64,000 bases of DNA from Candidatus Defluviilinea proxima. GTDB taxonomy: Bacteria; Chloroflexota; Anaerolineae; Anaerolineales; Villigracilaceae. A program made the position numbers and the translations under genes. The DNA is taken from positions 4,107,501-4,171,500 of the forward strand of contig JADKIW010000001.1 of the NCBI GenBank assembly GCA_016721115.1, in the 5' to 3' direction. Each line of letters opens with the position of its first letter. The first letter of the stretch is position 1. Of this stretch, positions 1 through 8,862 are shown piece by piece. Below the pieces are notes generated by a model. The model was not told the origin of the DNA. It did not search any database and was given only the letters and a program-made list of their open reading frames with translations.

Positions 1-1
1 C

Positions 2-742
2 ATCCAAACTGCATGCATTACGCTGGTCGATCACGAAGACCTCACCTTTGGAGAAAAAGGGATTAGCCCCATCGGGCGTCCATCCTTGCCGTTCATTGGC
101 GAGTTTGAATCAAGCAACCCGATTACCTGGTACTTCCTCATCATTGCGATCATCTTGCTTTCCGTCTTCCTGATCAATCGCCTGCGTGAAAGCCGACTTG
201 GGCGCGCTTGGATGGCGATCCGTGAAGACGAGCTCGCCGCCGCACAAATGGGAATCAACCCTGTTGCGACCAAGCTCATGGCCTTTGCCATGGGAGCTAC
301 CTTCTCTGGTTTTGCAGGCGCGTTTTATGCCGCTTATATTCGCGGTATCTTCCCCAGTGTGTTCGACTTCAGCACATCCATCATCATCTTGTGCGTTGTG
401 ATCTTGGGCGGCCTCGGAAACATCAATGGTGTGATCGTAGGTGGCCTCGCACTCATGACTGCAGATCGTCTCTTCCTACCAGCGTTGAAGGATTTCCTTT
501 CGGCACTTCTCACAAATTCGATCCTGCCCACCATCTCCAATCCCAGCGTGCAGTTAGCAGTAAAAGATAACGCAAACCCGATCTTGTACAGATTTTTGTT
601 ATTTGGGTTGACGTTGGTTATCATGATGAGAGTTCGCCCAGAAGGTTTGCTTCCCAACGCGCAGGTCCGCCAGGAAATGCATGCAGTGGAAGAAACGCCT
701 CTCGAAGAAGCGACCAAATCAAAGTCCGCAAAGAAGCGCTAA
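2..742 (+). CDS. livM: Branched-chain amino acid ABC transporter permease (LivM), 5' truncated by window edge
   Basis: The frame is open from the first bases of the window, so the gene starts upstream and only its C-terminal part is seen. The visible part has several hydrophobic helices and the permease EAA-type segment (MAIREDELAAAQMGINP) that contacts the ATPases, followed by a helix-rich second half and a charged tail rich in Glu and Lys. LivM forms the inner-membrane channel with LivH for uptake of Leu, Ile and Val. It is followed after 10 bp by livG and then livF, which is the usual LIV-I order. The identification is firm; the true N-terminus is not available. Confidence 0.93.
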   Translation: MQTACITLVDHEDLTFGEKGISPIGRPSLPFIGEFESSNPITWYFLIIAIILLSVFLINRLRESRLGRAWMAIREDELAAAQMGINPVATKLMAFAMGATFSGFAGAFYAAYIRGIFPSVFDFSTSIIILCVVILGGLGNINGVIVGGLALMTADRLFLPALKDFLSALLTNSILPTISNPSVQLAVKDNANPILYRFLLFGLTLVIMMRVRPEGLLPNAQVRQEMHAVEETPLEEATKSKSAKKR

Positions 743-752
743 GAGGCACCCT

Positions 753-1529
753 ATGAATCTCTTTGAAGCTAAAAAAGTCACAAAAATGTTCGGTGGTCTG
801 ACTGCCGTCAACAATGTCGATTTCACCCTTGAAAAAGGAATGATCGCTGGTTTGATCGGCCCTAACGGTGCCGGGAAGACAACGTTCTTCAACGGCATTA
901 CCGGCATCTACCAGATCTCTAGCGGTTCAATGTTTTTTGATGGTCACGATATTACATCGCTCAAGCCATTTCAGATCACGGCACTAGGCATTGCACGCAC
1001 ATTCCAAAATATTCGCTTGTCTGCCAATATGAGCGCCATCGAAAATGTATTAGTGGGCCAACATGTGCGTTTGAAGTCGAACTTGATCGGGCAGGTTCTG
1101 CGCGACGCGAAAACCCGTAAAGAAGAAGCCGATGCCCGTGCAAAAGCGCTGGACATGCTTGAATTTGTGGGTCTCAAACGTACTGACGCAGAAGTGACTG
1201 CCAAGAATTTGCCGTATGGCCTCCAGCGCCGCCTCGAGATCGCCCGAGCGCTTGCTACTGAACCCAAACTGTTACTTCTCGATGAGCCCACCGCAGGCAT
1301 GAATCCCAACGAGACTCTTGACCTGACGAATTTCATACAACGCCTGCGCAAGGAACTGGGACTCAGCATTCTGTTGATCGAACACCACATGCGCGTGGTC
1401 ATGGGACTTTCTGATCGTGTTTCCGTGTTGGATTACGGAGAGAAGATCGCAGAAGGCGACCCAGCCGATGTGCAAAAAAATCAACGTGTGATCGAAGCCT
1501 ATCTCGGCAAAGGCACAGTGACCAAGTAA
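753..1529 (+). CDS. livG: Branched-chain amino acid ABC transporter ATP-binding protein LivG
   Basis: A 258-residue ABC ATPase. Walker A is GPNGAGKT near residue 37, Walker B is LLLLDEPTAG, and the LivG-type switch region ends in LLIEHHMRVVM. The open frame extends further upstream into livM, but ATG 753 follows an AGAGG ribosome site and gives the normal LivG N-terminus (MNLFEAKKVTKMFGG), so I chose it. It hydrolyses ATP on the cytoplasmic face of the LivHM permease. It sits between livM (10 bp upstream) and livF (17 bp downstream) in one operon. Confidence 0.95.
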   Translation: MNLFEAKKVTKMFGGLTAVNNVDFTLEKGMIAGLIGPNGAGKTTFFNGITGIYQISSGSMFFDGHDITSLKPFQITALGIARTFQNIRLSANMSAIENVLVGQHVRLKSNLIGQVLRDAKTRKEEADARAKALDMLEFVGLKRTDAEVTAKNLPYGLQRRLEIARALATEPKLLLLDEPTAGMNPNETLDLTNFIQRLRKELGLSILLIEHHMRVVMGLSDRVSVLDYGEKIAEGDPADVQKNQRVIEAYLGKGTVTK

Positions 1530-1546
1530 AGACAGGATATAAAACT

Positions 1547-2254
1547 ATGCTTGAACTTAAAGATGTCCACACCTACTACGGCAATATCCATGCCTTGAAA
1601 GGGATTTCGCTCACCGTGAATCAGGGCGAGATCGTCACGTTGATCGGCTCCAATGGCGCAGGCAAAAGCACCACACTCCGCACCATTCAGGGAATCAATA
1701 AGCCACGCTCTGGTTCGATCATTCTTGAGGGCGAAGCGCTTGAAAAATTGCCCCCGCACGAGATTGCTTTCCGCGGTGTGGCACAAAGCCCCGAAGGACG
1801 TATGATCTTCCCGCGCATGACCGTGCTGGAAAATCTTGAAATGGGTGCGTATGCGCGCAAAAGCAAGGAAGGTTTCAACGACGATATTGATCGCGTGTTC
1901 AACCTGTTTCCCCGTCTAAAAGAACGTGTGAATCAAAAAGGCGGCACGCTCTCCGGTGGTGAACAACAAATGCTCGCCATGGGTCGCGCTCTTATGGCAC
2001 GTCCACGTATTCTTCTGTTGGACGAACCTTCCATGGGTCTCTCCCCCATCCTCGTGGAATTGATCTTCGAGATCATTGTAACCATCAACAAAGAAGGCAC
2101 CACCATCCTGCTGGTGGAACAAAACGCTCTCATGGCTCTCACCATTGCCAATCGCGGATACGTGATCCAAACCGGTGAGATCATCCTTGCAGATGATGCC
2201 AAAAAACTTAAAGCAAACGAGACGGTTCGAAAGTCGTATTTGGGTATCGAATAA
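1547..2254 (+). CDS. livF: Branched-chain amino acid ABC transporter ATP-binding protein LivF
   Basis: A 235-residue ABC ATPase, the normal LivF length. It has Walker A GSNGAGKST, the signature LSGGEQQMLAMGRALM, Walker B ILLLDEPSMGLSP and the switch segment TTILLVEQNA. It pairs with LivG as the second nucleotide-binding subunit of the LIV-type importer. It is the last gene of the operon, and a strong intrinsic terminator follows about 35 bp after its stop codon. Confidence 0.95.
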   Translation: MLELKDVHTYYGNIHALKGISLTVNQGEIVTLIGSNGAGKSTTLRTIQGINKPRSGSIILEGEALEKLPPHEIAFRGVAQSPEGRMIFPRMTVLENLEMGAYARKSKEGFNDDIDRVFNLFPRLKERVNQKGGTLSGGEQQMLAMGRALMARPRILLLDEPSMGLSPILVELIFEIIVTINKEGTTILLVEQNALMALTIANRGYVIQTGEIILADDAKKLKANETVRKSYLGIE

Positions 2255-2289
2255 CTACATCACCCATATATTTATAGGTTTACCATTCA

Positions 2290-2326
2290 GGGTCTCCGCC
2301 TTCTCTACGAGAACGGAGGCCCTTTT
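2290..2326 (+). terminator. Rho-independent terminator after the liv operon
   Basis: A GC-rich hairpin (arms GGGTCTCCG and CGGAGGCCC, with an inner TTCTC/GAGAA pairing) runs directly into TTTT. It separates livF from cinA. Confidence 0.8.
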
Positions 2327-2413
2327 GGTTCCTCCCCAATCCACCGATCAAACCAGACCTGTTACGGTAAAATATTATCCAACTCCAATCAAAATCATTA
2401 ATCGTAAAAACCT

Positions 2414-3553
2414 ATGCCATCAGCAGAAATCATTACCATCGGAACAGAAATACTTCTCGGCGAGATCGTAGATACCAACACACGCTACATCGCACGCATT
2501 TTGCGCGGTATGGGCGTGGACCTATATCGCACCATCACCATTGGCGATAACGTCGAACGCATTGCCGATGCTATCCGCGAAGCCATGAGTCGTGCCGAGA
2601 TCGTTATCACAACTGGCGGGCTTGGGCCCACTGTAGACGACCCTACACGCGAAGCTGTTGCAAAAGCAGTAGGCGTGGAAACTGAATTCCGAGAAGACTT
2701 GTGGGAACAGGTGGTCGCCACGATCTCACGATATGGGCGAAAACCATCCGAAAATCAAAAACGCCAAGCCTACGTCCCACAAGGATCAATTGGCATCCTA
2801 AACCCTGTCGGCACTGCTCCGTGCTTTATTGTCGAAACAAAGCGCAATGCCGTATTGTCTTTGCCGGGTGTGCCTAACGAAATGGAACAAATTTTGCACG
2901 AATCAATGATCCCGTATTTGCAAAAACGCTTCGACCTGAATGAGATCATCAAGATTCGTGTTCTGCATTGTTCAGGTCTTGGAGAAGGCATGATCGATGA
3001 AAAGATCGGCGACCTCGAAACGCTCTCCAACCCCACGGTCGGGCTGGCCGCGCATACCGGTGTTGTAGATATCCGCATTGCCGCAAAAGCAAAAAACGAG
3101 GCGGAAGCTGATGCATTGATCGCAGTCGTTGAAGCACAAGCTCGCGAACGACTTGGTGACAACATCTTCGGCGCCGATGAGGATCAGCTTGAGGATGTCA
3201 CATTGAATGAAGTGGCTAAACGCGGCTGGACTCTGACCGCCATCGAATCAGGACTCGATGGATTGCTGGCACGCAAAATCCCAAACACCGCATCTCACTC
3301 GGACCTCAGTCCTGCTTCCCTTATGGACGCCTTGCGCGCCGCTCGAGCCGCATCCAACGCAACCATCGCTTTGGGCCTTTCCGTCTACGCGGAAGAGCGC
3401 GCCGCAGAAATGGCAATGATCACACCAAGCGGAGAAAAGACTCATCGCATCACCTACGGCGGGCCACCGCGCAGTTTGCCACGCTGGTCTGTCAACCTGG
3501 CGTTGAACTGGCTGAGAACCTACGCAATGGAAAATAACAAAGATGCCGCGTAA
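2414..3553 (+). CDS. cinA: CinA-like protein (molybdopterin-binding domain with degenerate PncC-like C-terminus)
   Basis: 379 residues. The N-terminal 170 residues are a clear MoCF/CinA domain (GTEILLGEIVDTN, TTGGLGPTVDD, LPGVPNEM), followed by the middle CinA segment. In CinA this half hydrolyses ADP-ribose, and the C-terminal PncC half deamidates NMN. Here the C-terminal active-site region reads AIESGLDGLLARKI where ESCTGG-type sequence is expected, and the later GPGG-type segment is absent, so the deamidase half looks degenerate although the Glu-Ser pair remains. Its last codons overlap the start of the M14 peptidase gene by 11 bp, so the two are probably co-translated. Confidence 0.85.
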   Translation: MPSAEIITIGTEILLGEIVDTNTRYIARILRGMGVDLYRTITIGDNVERIADAIREAMSRAEIVITTGGLGPTVDDPTREAVAKAVGVETEFREDLWEQVVATISRYGRKPSENQKRQAYVPQGSIGILNPVGTAPCFIVETKRNAVLSLPGVPNEMEQILHESMIPYLQKRFDLNEIIKIRVLHCSGLGEGMIDEKIGDLETLSNPTVGLAAHTGVVDIRIAAKAKNEAEADALIAVVEAQARERLGDNIFGADEDQLEDVTLNEVAKRGWTLTAIESGLDGLLARKIPNTASHSDLSPASLMDALRAARAASNATIALGLSVYAEERAAEMAMITPSGEKTHRITYGGPPRSLPRWSVNLALNWLRTYAMENNKDAA

Positions 3554-4520
3554 AAAAAAGACATCAAGCCAATCACATACTTGGGTATATGCCATCTGGG
3601 GCGTAAACCTTTTGGTGGTGATATGTTTATTGGGTGCGGGGGTATTTTACATGAACAGTTTGCGTGCCTCTGCCGCCAATGTAGGGACAGAGACACCGCG
3701 CCCTGCACCTACACAAAAGATTCCTCCCACAAGTTACTTTCTCCCTACCCTCACGCCAAACCCATACTCCACTGTTCCTGTTTTTGAAACGTCTACACCC
3801 TTCGTCCTTGCACACGGACAACAAGGAAACATCATCGGCATTTCGCATGGAGGTAAATATATTGATGTGTACACCTTTGGCACAGGTGAGAAAGAATACT
3901 TGATCGTTGCCGGTATCCACGGCGGAAGCGAATGGAATACGGTGGCGCTCGCTGACCAACTTATCATTTATATCAACGACAATCCTGAAATCATTCCAGC
4001 TGATACAACGCTTTACATTATCCGCAACATGAACCCCGATGGCGAAGCCCGTTCACACGATGTGGATGGACGAGTCAACAACAACGGCGTAGACTTGAAC
4101 CGCAACTTCCCCACCCAAAACTGGGTAGCCGATTGGAACCGTGATGGTTGTTGGGTCTGGCGTCCCACCACGGGTGGTGCATACGGCGGCTCAGAGCCTG
4201 AGACTCGTTCTGTCATGAGTTTCATCGTTTCGCATAAAATAGAGGCGTTGATCAGTTACCACAGCGCCGCATTGGGCGTGTTTCCTGGTGGCGTTCCCTG
4301 GGAACCTGATTCGATCCAATTGGCAAAAGAATTGGCAAAAGTAACCGGCTATCCCTACCCACCCATGGATACAGGATGCGTCTACACCGGCACTCTCGCA
4401 GATTGGGCTGTTGAGAACGGCGTCGGCGCGGCCGTGGATATGGAACTCACCAACCATAAAGATACTGATTTTGAACAAAACCTAAAAGCACTCAAAGTGC
4501 TGTTGAATTTTGAGCCATAA
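3543..4520 (+). CDS. Membrane-anchored M14-family zinc carboxypeptidase
   Basis: 325 residues. One N-terminal transmembrane helix (about residues 15-37) is followed by a Pro/Thr-rich linker and a peptidase_M14 domain. Visible active-site elements are HGGSEWN (zinc His and Glu), NPDGEAR, GVDLNRNFP (substrate-binding Asn-Arg), SYHS (third zinc ligand) and VDMELTNH (catalytic Glu). The catalytic domain should therefore face outside and trim peptides, possibly cell-wall peptides. The start codon lies inside the end of cinA, which suggests translational coupling. Substrate is unknown. Confidence 0.85.
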   Translation: MPRKKKTSSQSHTWVYAIWGVNLLVVICLLGAGVFYMNSLRASAANVGTETPRPAPTQKIPPTSYFLPTLTPNPYSTVPVFETSTPFVLAHGQQGNIIGISHGGKYIDVYTFGTGEKEYLIVAGIHGGSEWNTVALADQLIIYINDNPEIIPADTTLYIIRNMNPDGEARSHDVDGRVNNNGVDLNRNFPTQNWVADWNRDGCWVWRPTTGGAYGGSEPETRSVMSFIVSHKIEALISYHSAALGVFPGGVPWEPDSIQLAKELAKVTGYPYPPMDTGCVYTGTLADWAVENGVGAAVDMELTNHKDTDFEQNLKALKVLLNFEP

Positions 4521-4531
4521 TAAATATGGCC

Positions 4532-4590
4532 TCAGGGAGCTTGCTCCCGGTCTTCGCCAGGTTGCTGGCAAATTGCAGAAGAAAGCTTCT
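4532..4590. repeat. Palindromic intergenic repeat (GGGAGcttgCTCCC family)
   Basis: Three successive hairpins lie between the M14 gene and the amidohydrolase: CAGGGAGCTTGCTCCCG, GCCAGgttGCTGGC and CAGAAGaaaGCTTCTG. The first two recur in inverted orientation inside alaS (23890-23938), and a shorter relative lies at 14726-14751. Confidence 0.7.
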
Positions 4591-4616
4591 GTAATCCAAA
4601 TCAAACAGGAGAATGA

Positions 4617-6593
4617 ATGACCCAACAAGTAGACACCCTTTTCCTCAACGCCCATATCCTCACCATGGACGAGACTCTCAAGCAATATCTGCCCGGTGCG
4701 CTCGCTGTCAAAGGCGATAGCATTGTTGCAGTGGGGCCAGAAGCGGAGATCAAAAAGGAATACAGCGGAGTAGAGACCATCGATTGCAAGGGCAGTGTGC
4801 TCATGCCCGGGCTTGTCAATGCACACACTCATGTGCCCATGACCCTCTTGCGTGGCATCGCTGATGACCTCCGCCTCGACGTATGGTTGCAAGGATACAT
4901 GTGGCCTGTGGAAAGAGAATTTGCCTCGCGCGAATTCGTTGGGTTGGGTACATCCATCGCCTGTGCCGAATTGATCCGAAGCGGCGTGACAACTTTCAAT
5001 GATATGTACTTCTACGAAGAAGAAGTTGCCAAAGCCACAGCATTGGCAGGCGTACGTGCTGTCTGTGGGCAATCCATTCTCAAGTTCCCCACAGCAGACG
5101 CAAAGTCCTATGAAGATGCGATGGAACAGGCGCGCGATTACATCCAGCGCTGGAAAGATCACCCGCTCATCGTTCCATCTATTGCACCGCACGCGCCCTA
5201 CACCACCACAGCAGATATTCTGAGAGAAACAGCCGCCCTTGCACAAGAGTTCGATGTGCCACTTCATATTCATCTTTCAGAAACATTGCTTGAAGTGGAA
5301 AATATGCGCAGAGACGAGGGCATGCCTGTTATCCCCTACGTGAAGAAACAAGGATTATTCGAAGCCAAGGTCATCGCGGCGCACTGTGTCCACATCGATG
5401 CGGGCGAGATCCGCACGCTTCAACATGCGGGCGCAGGCGTTTCACACAACCCGTCATCCAACCTCAAACTTGCGTCGGGCTTTGCCCCCGTCACAAAGAT
5501 GCTTGCCACTGGGCTCAATGTGGGCATCGGAACGGACGGCCCCGCCTCAAACAACGACCTCGACATGTTCGAGGAAGTGCGTCTCGCAGCTTTCATCGCC
5601 AAAGCTGTGACAAATGATCCGACCTCCCTGCCCGCATCACAAGCACTGCTCATGGGCACTCGTCTCGGAGCACAAGCGCTTCATATCGGACATTTGACCG
5701 GGTCGCTGACCACGGGCCGCCGCGCCGATCTGATCCTTGTCAACATCAAGCCTGTACACAATTCTCCGTCCTTCCGCCGTTCAATGGAAAATGCATACGC
5801 ACAGATCGTGTATGCCAGCAAATCCACAGACGTGAGCGATGTGATGATCAACGGCAAATGGGTCATGCGAGATCGAAAGCTATTGACTCTTAATGAAGAA
5901 GATTTGCTCGCGCAAGCCGCAGACATTGCCAAGAAGATCGATACATTCCTCGTCGAAAGAGAACAATCCATCCTCTCGAAGTTGATCGCTTTGGGTGGCT
6001 CGATGGAGGAAGAATCGTTTGAGGTGCAGATCAAGGTCAAGATCGCTGGACCAGACCCAATTGTCCAAGCCTTGATGCGTGACGAGATCGATATCATCTA
6101 CGAACGTCATTACCGTCAACATGATTCATACTTCCAATTCGACGATCCATCACAAGGACGATTACGCTATCGCGAAGATGATTTCGTAGACGATAAAGGT
6201 AACGTCACCAATGCACGCGCGCGACTTACTTTATTGGGCGTTTTACGTGAAGGCGAGTTTGGGCATGATGTATTACTCTCACGAAGTCGCTTTCTTGCGC
6301 CGGCGTCCAATTCACTACGTTTCTATCGTGAGTACTTCAAGCCCACATCTGAGGTCACAATTGAAAAAGACCGCTTGCGCTGGTTGATCAAATACAAAGA
6401 TACAGAGTTCTACGTGAACCTCGATAATGTGACCACTCCAGGGCTTGGATACTTCATCGAAGTAAAAAGCCGCACTTGGAGCCGCAAAGACGCTGATAAC
6501 AAGGCGCATCTTCTCAACGAATTACTTGCCTTGCTCGGCGCATCAGAAGGTGAAGTGGTCACAAAGGATTACATCGAGATCATCAGCGAGTAA
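4617..6593 (+). CDS. Amidohydrolase (MtaD/SAH-deaminase type) fused to a C-terminal CYTH domain
   Basis: 658 residues. Residues 1 to about 445 form a complete metal-dependent amidohydrolase of the MtaD/SsnA group: HTH metal ligands in VNAHTHVPM, later His in APHAPYTT, HIHLSE and AAHCVHID, and the metal Asp in GTDGPASNNDLD. Such enzymes deaminate S-adenosylhomocysteine, methylthioadenosine or similar purines. Residues 463-658 resemble a CYTH (triphosphate tunnel) domain: EVQIK in place of the ExExK signature, RLRYRED, LRWLIKY and GLGYFIEVKS. The stop falls only after the CYTH part, so this is one polypeptide. I know of no standard enzyme with this pair. The substrate link (nucleoside plus polyphosphate) is inference. 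Confidence 0.82.
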   Translation: MTQQVDTLFLNAHILTMDETLKQYLPGALAVKGDSIVAVGPEAEIKKEYSGVETIDCKGSVLMPGLVNAHTHVPMTLLRGIADDLRLDVWLQGYMWPVEREFASREFVGLGTSIACAELIRSGVTTFNDMYFYEEEVAKATALAGVRAVCGQSILKFPTADAKSYEDAMEQARDYIQRWKDHPLIVPSIAPHAPYTTTADILRETAALAQEFDVPLHIHLSETLLEVENMRRDEGMPVIPYVKKQGLFEAKVIAAHCVHIDAGEIRTLQHAGAGVSHNPSSNLKLASGFAPVTKMLATGLNVGIGTDGPASNNDLDMFEEVRLAAFIAKAVTNDPTSLPASQALLMGTRLGAQALHIGHLTGSLTTGRRADLILVNIKPVHNSPSFRRSMENAYAQIVYASKSTDVSDVMINGKWVMRDRKLLTLNEEDLLAQAADIAKKIDTFLVEREQSILSKLIALGGSMEEESFEVQIKVKIAGPDPIVQALMRDEIDIIYERHYRQHDSYFQFDDPSQGRLRYREDDFVDDKGNVTNARARLTLLGVLREGEFGHDVLLSRSRFLAPASNSLRFYREYFKPTSEVTIEKDRLRWLIKYKDTEFYVNLDNVTTPGLGYFIEVKSRTWSRKDADNKAHLLNELLALLGASEGEVVTKDYIEIISE

Positions 6594-6618
6594 AAATTTA
6601 TCAATCACATATGAGCAA

Positions 6619-6649
6619 GGGCGGCCTGTTTGTACAGAGCCGCCTTTGT
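6619..6649 (+). terminator. Intrinsic terminator after the amidohydrolase-CYTH gene
   Basis: Hairpin with arms GGCGGCCTGT and ACAGaGCCGCC, followed by TTTGTT. Confidence 0.65.
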
Positions 6650-6667
6650 TGCTGAAATGGAGAAACC

Positions 6668-7681
6668 ATGAAAGAGATCGGAAAGATCGTTGCAGGCATA
6701 TGCGCTTTTTTCTTTGTACTCAGCGGCGTACTGACACTTCTATTGTTCAACATCGAACAAAAAGCATTTTCATCTGAAACCTACAAACAGTCATTCAAGG
6801 AATTGGGACTCTACGCACAAACCCCTTCATTGATTGCCAACCTTATTACTGATCCAGCGAACGGTTCCATGCCAGCCATGATGTCGCTTCTCAACAAAAA
6901 TGAATTGGCTTTCGTCATTTCATCCATACTGCCGCCTGCTGAGATTGAGACAATGACAAATAATACACTCGACTCCACGTTCGATTTCATCAATGGGAAG
7001 AGCGATTCGGTTAGCATCTCATTACTGCCTTTCAAGCAAAGCATGGCTGGCGAGGGAGGGATGAGCGCGTTCTTGCAAATATTGCAAGCCCAACCAGCCT
7101 GCACACCAGAACAAATCATCCAAATGGGGCTCGGTCTCCTCTCTGCCAACACGGATCTAAAAATATGCAACCCGCCGCAAGAAGTTTTGCAGTTAGTCAT
7201 GCCAGTGATCCAGGAACAGATCCAACAGATCAGTCAGAGCATCCCAGAAACACTGACATTGGTATCTTCCGACCAAGTCGAAGCATCAAACTTTCGCACA
7301 AGATTAGACCGAATACGCACCGGGATAAAGTTATCCTTTCTCCTGCCGCTGTTCTTATTGATCGCTATCATCCTATTCGCGGTTCGTAGCTTGCAAGACT
7401 GGCTGAAATGGTGGGGCATCCCATTTCTCGCCACAGGCATATTCACCCTTATACTGGCCTTTATCGGTGTTCCGCTTGTTCGTTTTGTTATAAAAAACAT
7501 TTTTCTAGAAAATAAACTGCAAGCAGGTATCTCAGAGATAGTACAAAATGTGATCGACTCGGTAGCACGCCAAATTCTTGTACCAGTTGCCATCGAAGGG
7601 GCGTTCCTTGCGTTTATTGGAGCAGGCATGGTCGCGGGTTTCTGGGTCTACAACAAGATGGTCAAATCAACAAAGCCATAG
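6668..7681 (+). CDS. Conserved hypothetical membrane protein
   Basis: 337 residues, start preceded by GGAG. It has an N-terminal helix (about residues 5-25), a roughly 190-residue polar segment probably outside the membrane, and three hydrophobic helices in the C-terminal third. The middle segment contains CTPEQ and KICNPP cysteines that could pair. I do not recognise the family and see no catalytic motif. It lies 47 bp upstream of the lipoprotein gene at 7729 on the same strand, so co-transcription is possible. Confidence 0.7.
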   Translation: MKEIGKIVAGICAFFFVLSGVLTLLLFNIEQKAFSSETYKQSFKELGLYAQTPSLIANLITDPANGSMPAMMSLLNKNELAFVISSILPPAEIETMTNNTLDSTFDFINGKSDSVSISLLPFKQSMAGEGGMSAFLQILQAQPACTPEQIIQMGLGLLSANTDLKICNPPQEVLQLVMPVIQEQIQQISQSIPETLTLVSSDQVEASNFRTRLDRIRTGIKLSFLLPLFLLIAIILFAVRSLQDWLKWWGIPFLATGIFTLILAFIGVPLVRFVIKNIFLENKLQAGISEIVQNVIDSVARQILVPVAIEGAFLAFIGAGMVAGFWVYNKMVKSTKP

Positions 7682-7728
7682 TGCAACTTTTGTCATCCAA
7701 AACTGTACATTCAGTATAAGGATGACAT

Positions 7729-8844
7729 ATGCGACGTCTTCTACTTTCACTCTGCATACTTCTGTTAGTTTCTCTCGCCTGCAACGGCGAGGCACAATCG
7801 ATTCCCCCAACGCCTCAAAGTTCTGTATTTGATTCTGACAGAACAGCTTATGGATTCTTTCCATCCCCGCCTGAGATGTCAATCAATAGCGTTTTCAAAA
7901 CGTTTAAAGGCATCAGTCAACATGGTGACTTTGTGCTTATCCAACAGAACACCCCGTGGGAAGATTTTGTCAAAGGTGTCGATGGCGAATCCCAACCGCG
8001 AACCGATATTATCAACCAGGTGACATTGGCGCGGCAAAACAATATTGAGTATATCTTTGTCATTGATGCGCTTAACGGGCTTAATCGACGGGATTTCATC
8101 GGTCTACCAACAGGTTGGGATGCCAGTTTTGCGAATCCTGATGTGCGAACTGCACATAAGAATTTTGCCCTATGGGTTGTAAGAACTTTTCATCCACGCC
8201 ACCTCGGTCTTGCATCTGAAATCAACACGTATATGGATGCGCATCCTGATGACGCCAAAAATTTCATCAGTTTATACAATGAGATCTATGGACTTATCAA
8301 AGCGGAAGCACCTGAAACACAGATCTTCGTCACATTTCAATGGGACGATCTCAACAACATGTTTCCCCAACCTGAAGAGGGCAATCATCAAAAGTTTGAC
8401 ACCAACTGGGATCAAGTCGAAGCTTTTGAACCCAATCTGGATGTCTGGGCCATTTCAACCTATCCCTATTTTGTATTCCCATCAGGGTCAGATATTCCTG
8501 CGGACTATTACACCCCGCTTCTCACACGGACCGATAAACCTGTTGCCATCGCCGAAAGCGGATTCACCACCCAAGCCGTTGACCAAATCAAAGCCACACC
8601 CGAAGATCAGGTTGCCTACCTCAATACCGTCCACGATCAACTCGGTCCACGTTTAGTATTTTGGGTCAACACTCTATTCAGTGACATCAACTTGGATTCA
8701 TATGCCAAAGAAATGAAAAAGCAAGGGCAAGACCCACAGGATGCACAATCCCTTGGCGCATTCGCCTATATTGGTCTCGTTAATTTTGATGGGTCCCCAA
8801 AACCTGCATTGGATGTGTGGGATGGCATGAGAGAGAAACCTTGA
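7729..8844 (+). CDS. Lipoprotein with a clan GH-A-like glycosidase (TIM barrel) domain
   Basis: 371 residues, good AAGGA ribosome site. The N-terminus is a lipoprotein signal ending LLLVSLAC, so the protein should be lipid-anchored outside. The rest reads as a (beta/alpha)8 glycosidase-like fold: the candidate acid/base Glu is in LGLASEINTY, the candidate nucleophile Glu in PVAIAESGF, and VWAISTYPYF and RLVFWVNTLF fit later strands. These positions match clan GH-A (for example GH53), but I cannot assign a family or substrate. A short AT-rich hairpin lies at its stop codon, shared with the convergent gene. Confidence 0.65.
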   Translation: MRRLLLSLCILLLVSLACNGEAQSIPPTPQSSVFDSDRTAYGFFPSPPEMSINSVFKTFKGISQHGDFVLIQQNTPWEDFVKGVDGESQPRTDIINQVTLARQNNIEYIFVIDALNGLNRRDFIGLPTGWDASFANPDVRTAHKNFALWVVRTFHPRHLGLASEINTYMDAHPDDAKNFISLYNEIYGLIKAEAPETQIFVTFQWDDLNNMFPQPEEGNHQKFDTNWDQVEAFEPNLDVWAISTYPYFVFPSGSDIPADYYTPLLTRTDKPVAIAESGFTTQAVDQIKATPEDQVAYLNTVHDQLGPRLVFWVNTLFSDINLDSYAKEMKKQGQDPQDAQSLGAFAYIGLVNFDGSPKPALDVWDGMREKP

Positions 8845-8854
8845 AATCAAGGTT
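8837..8854. terminator. Small hairpin between convergent genes
   Basis: Perfect AACCTTGA/TCAAGGTT hairpin at the stop codon of the lipoprotein gene. It could end transcription, but it has no long T tract. Confidence 0.35.
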
Positions 8855-8862
8855 AGTGGTTT

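Noticed and set aside
4482..5273. 263-codon ORF on the minus strand
   Set aside because: Antisense to the amidohydrolase-CYTH gene, which has clear motifs; codon-shadow composition rich in Cys and His.
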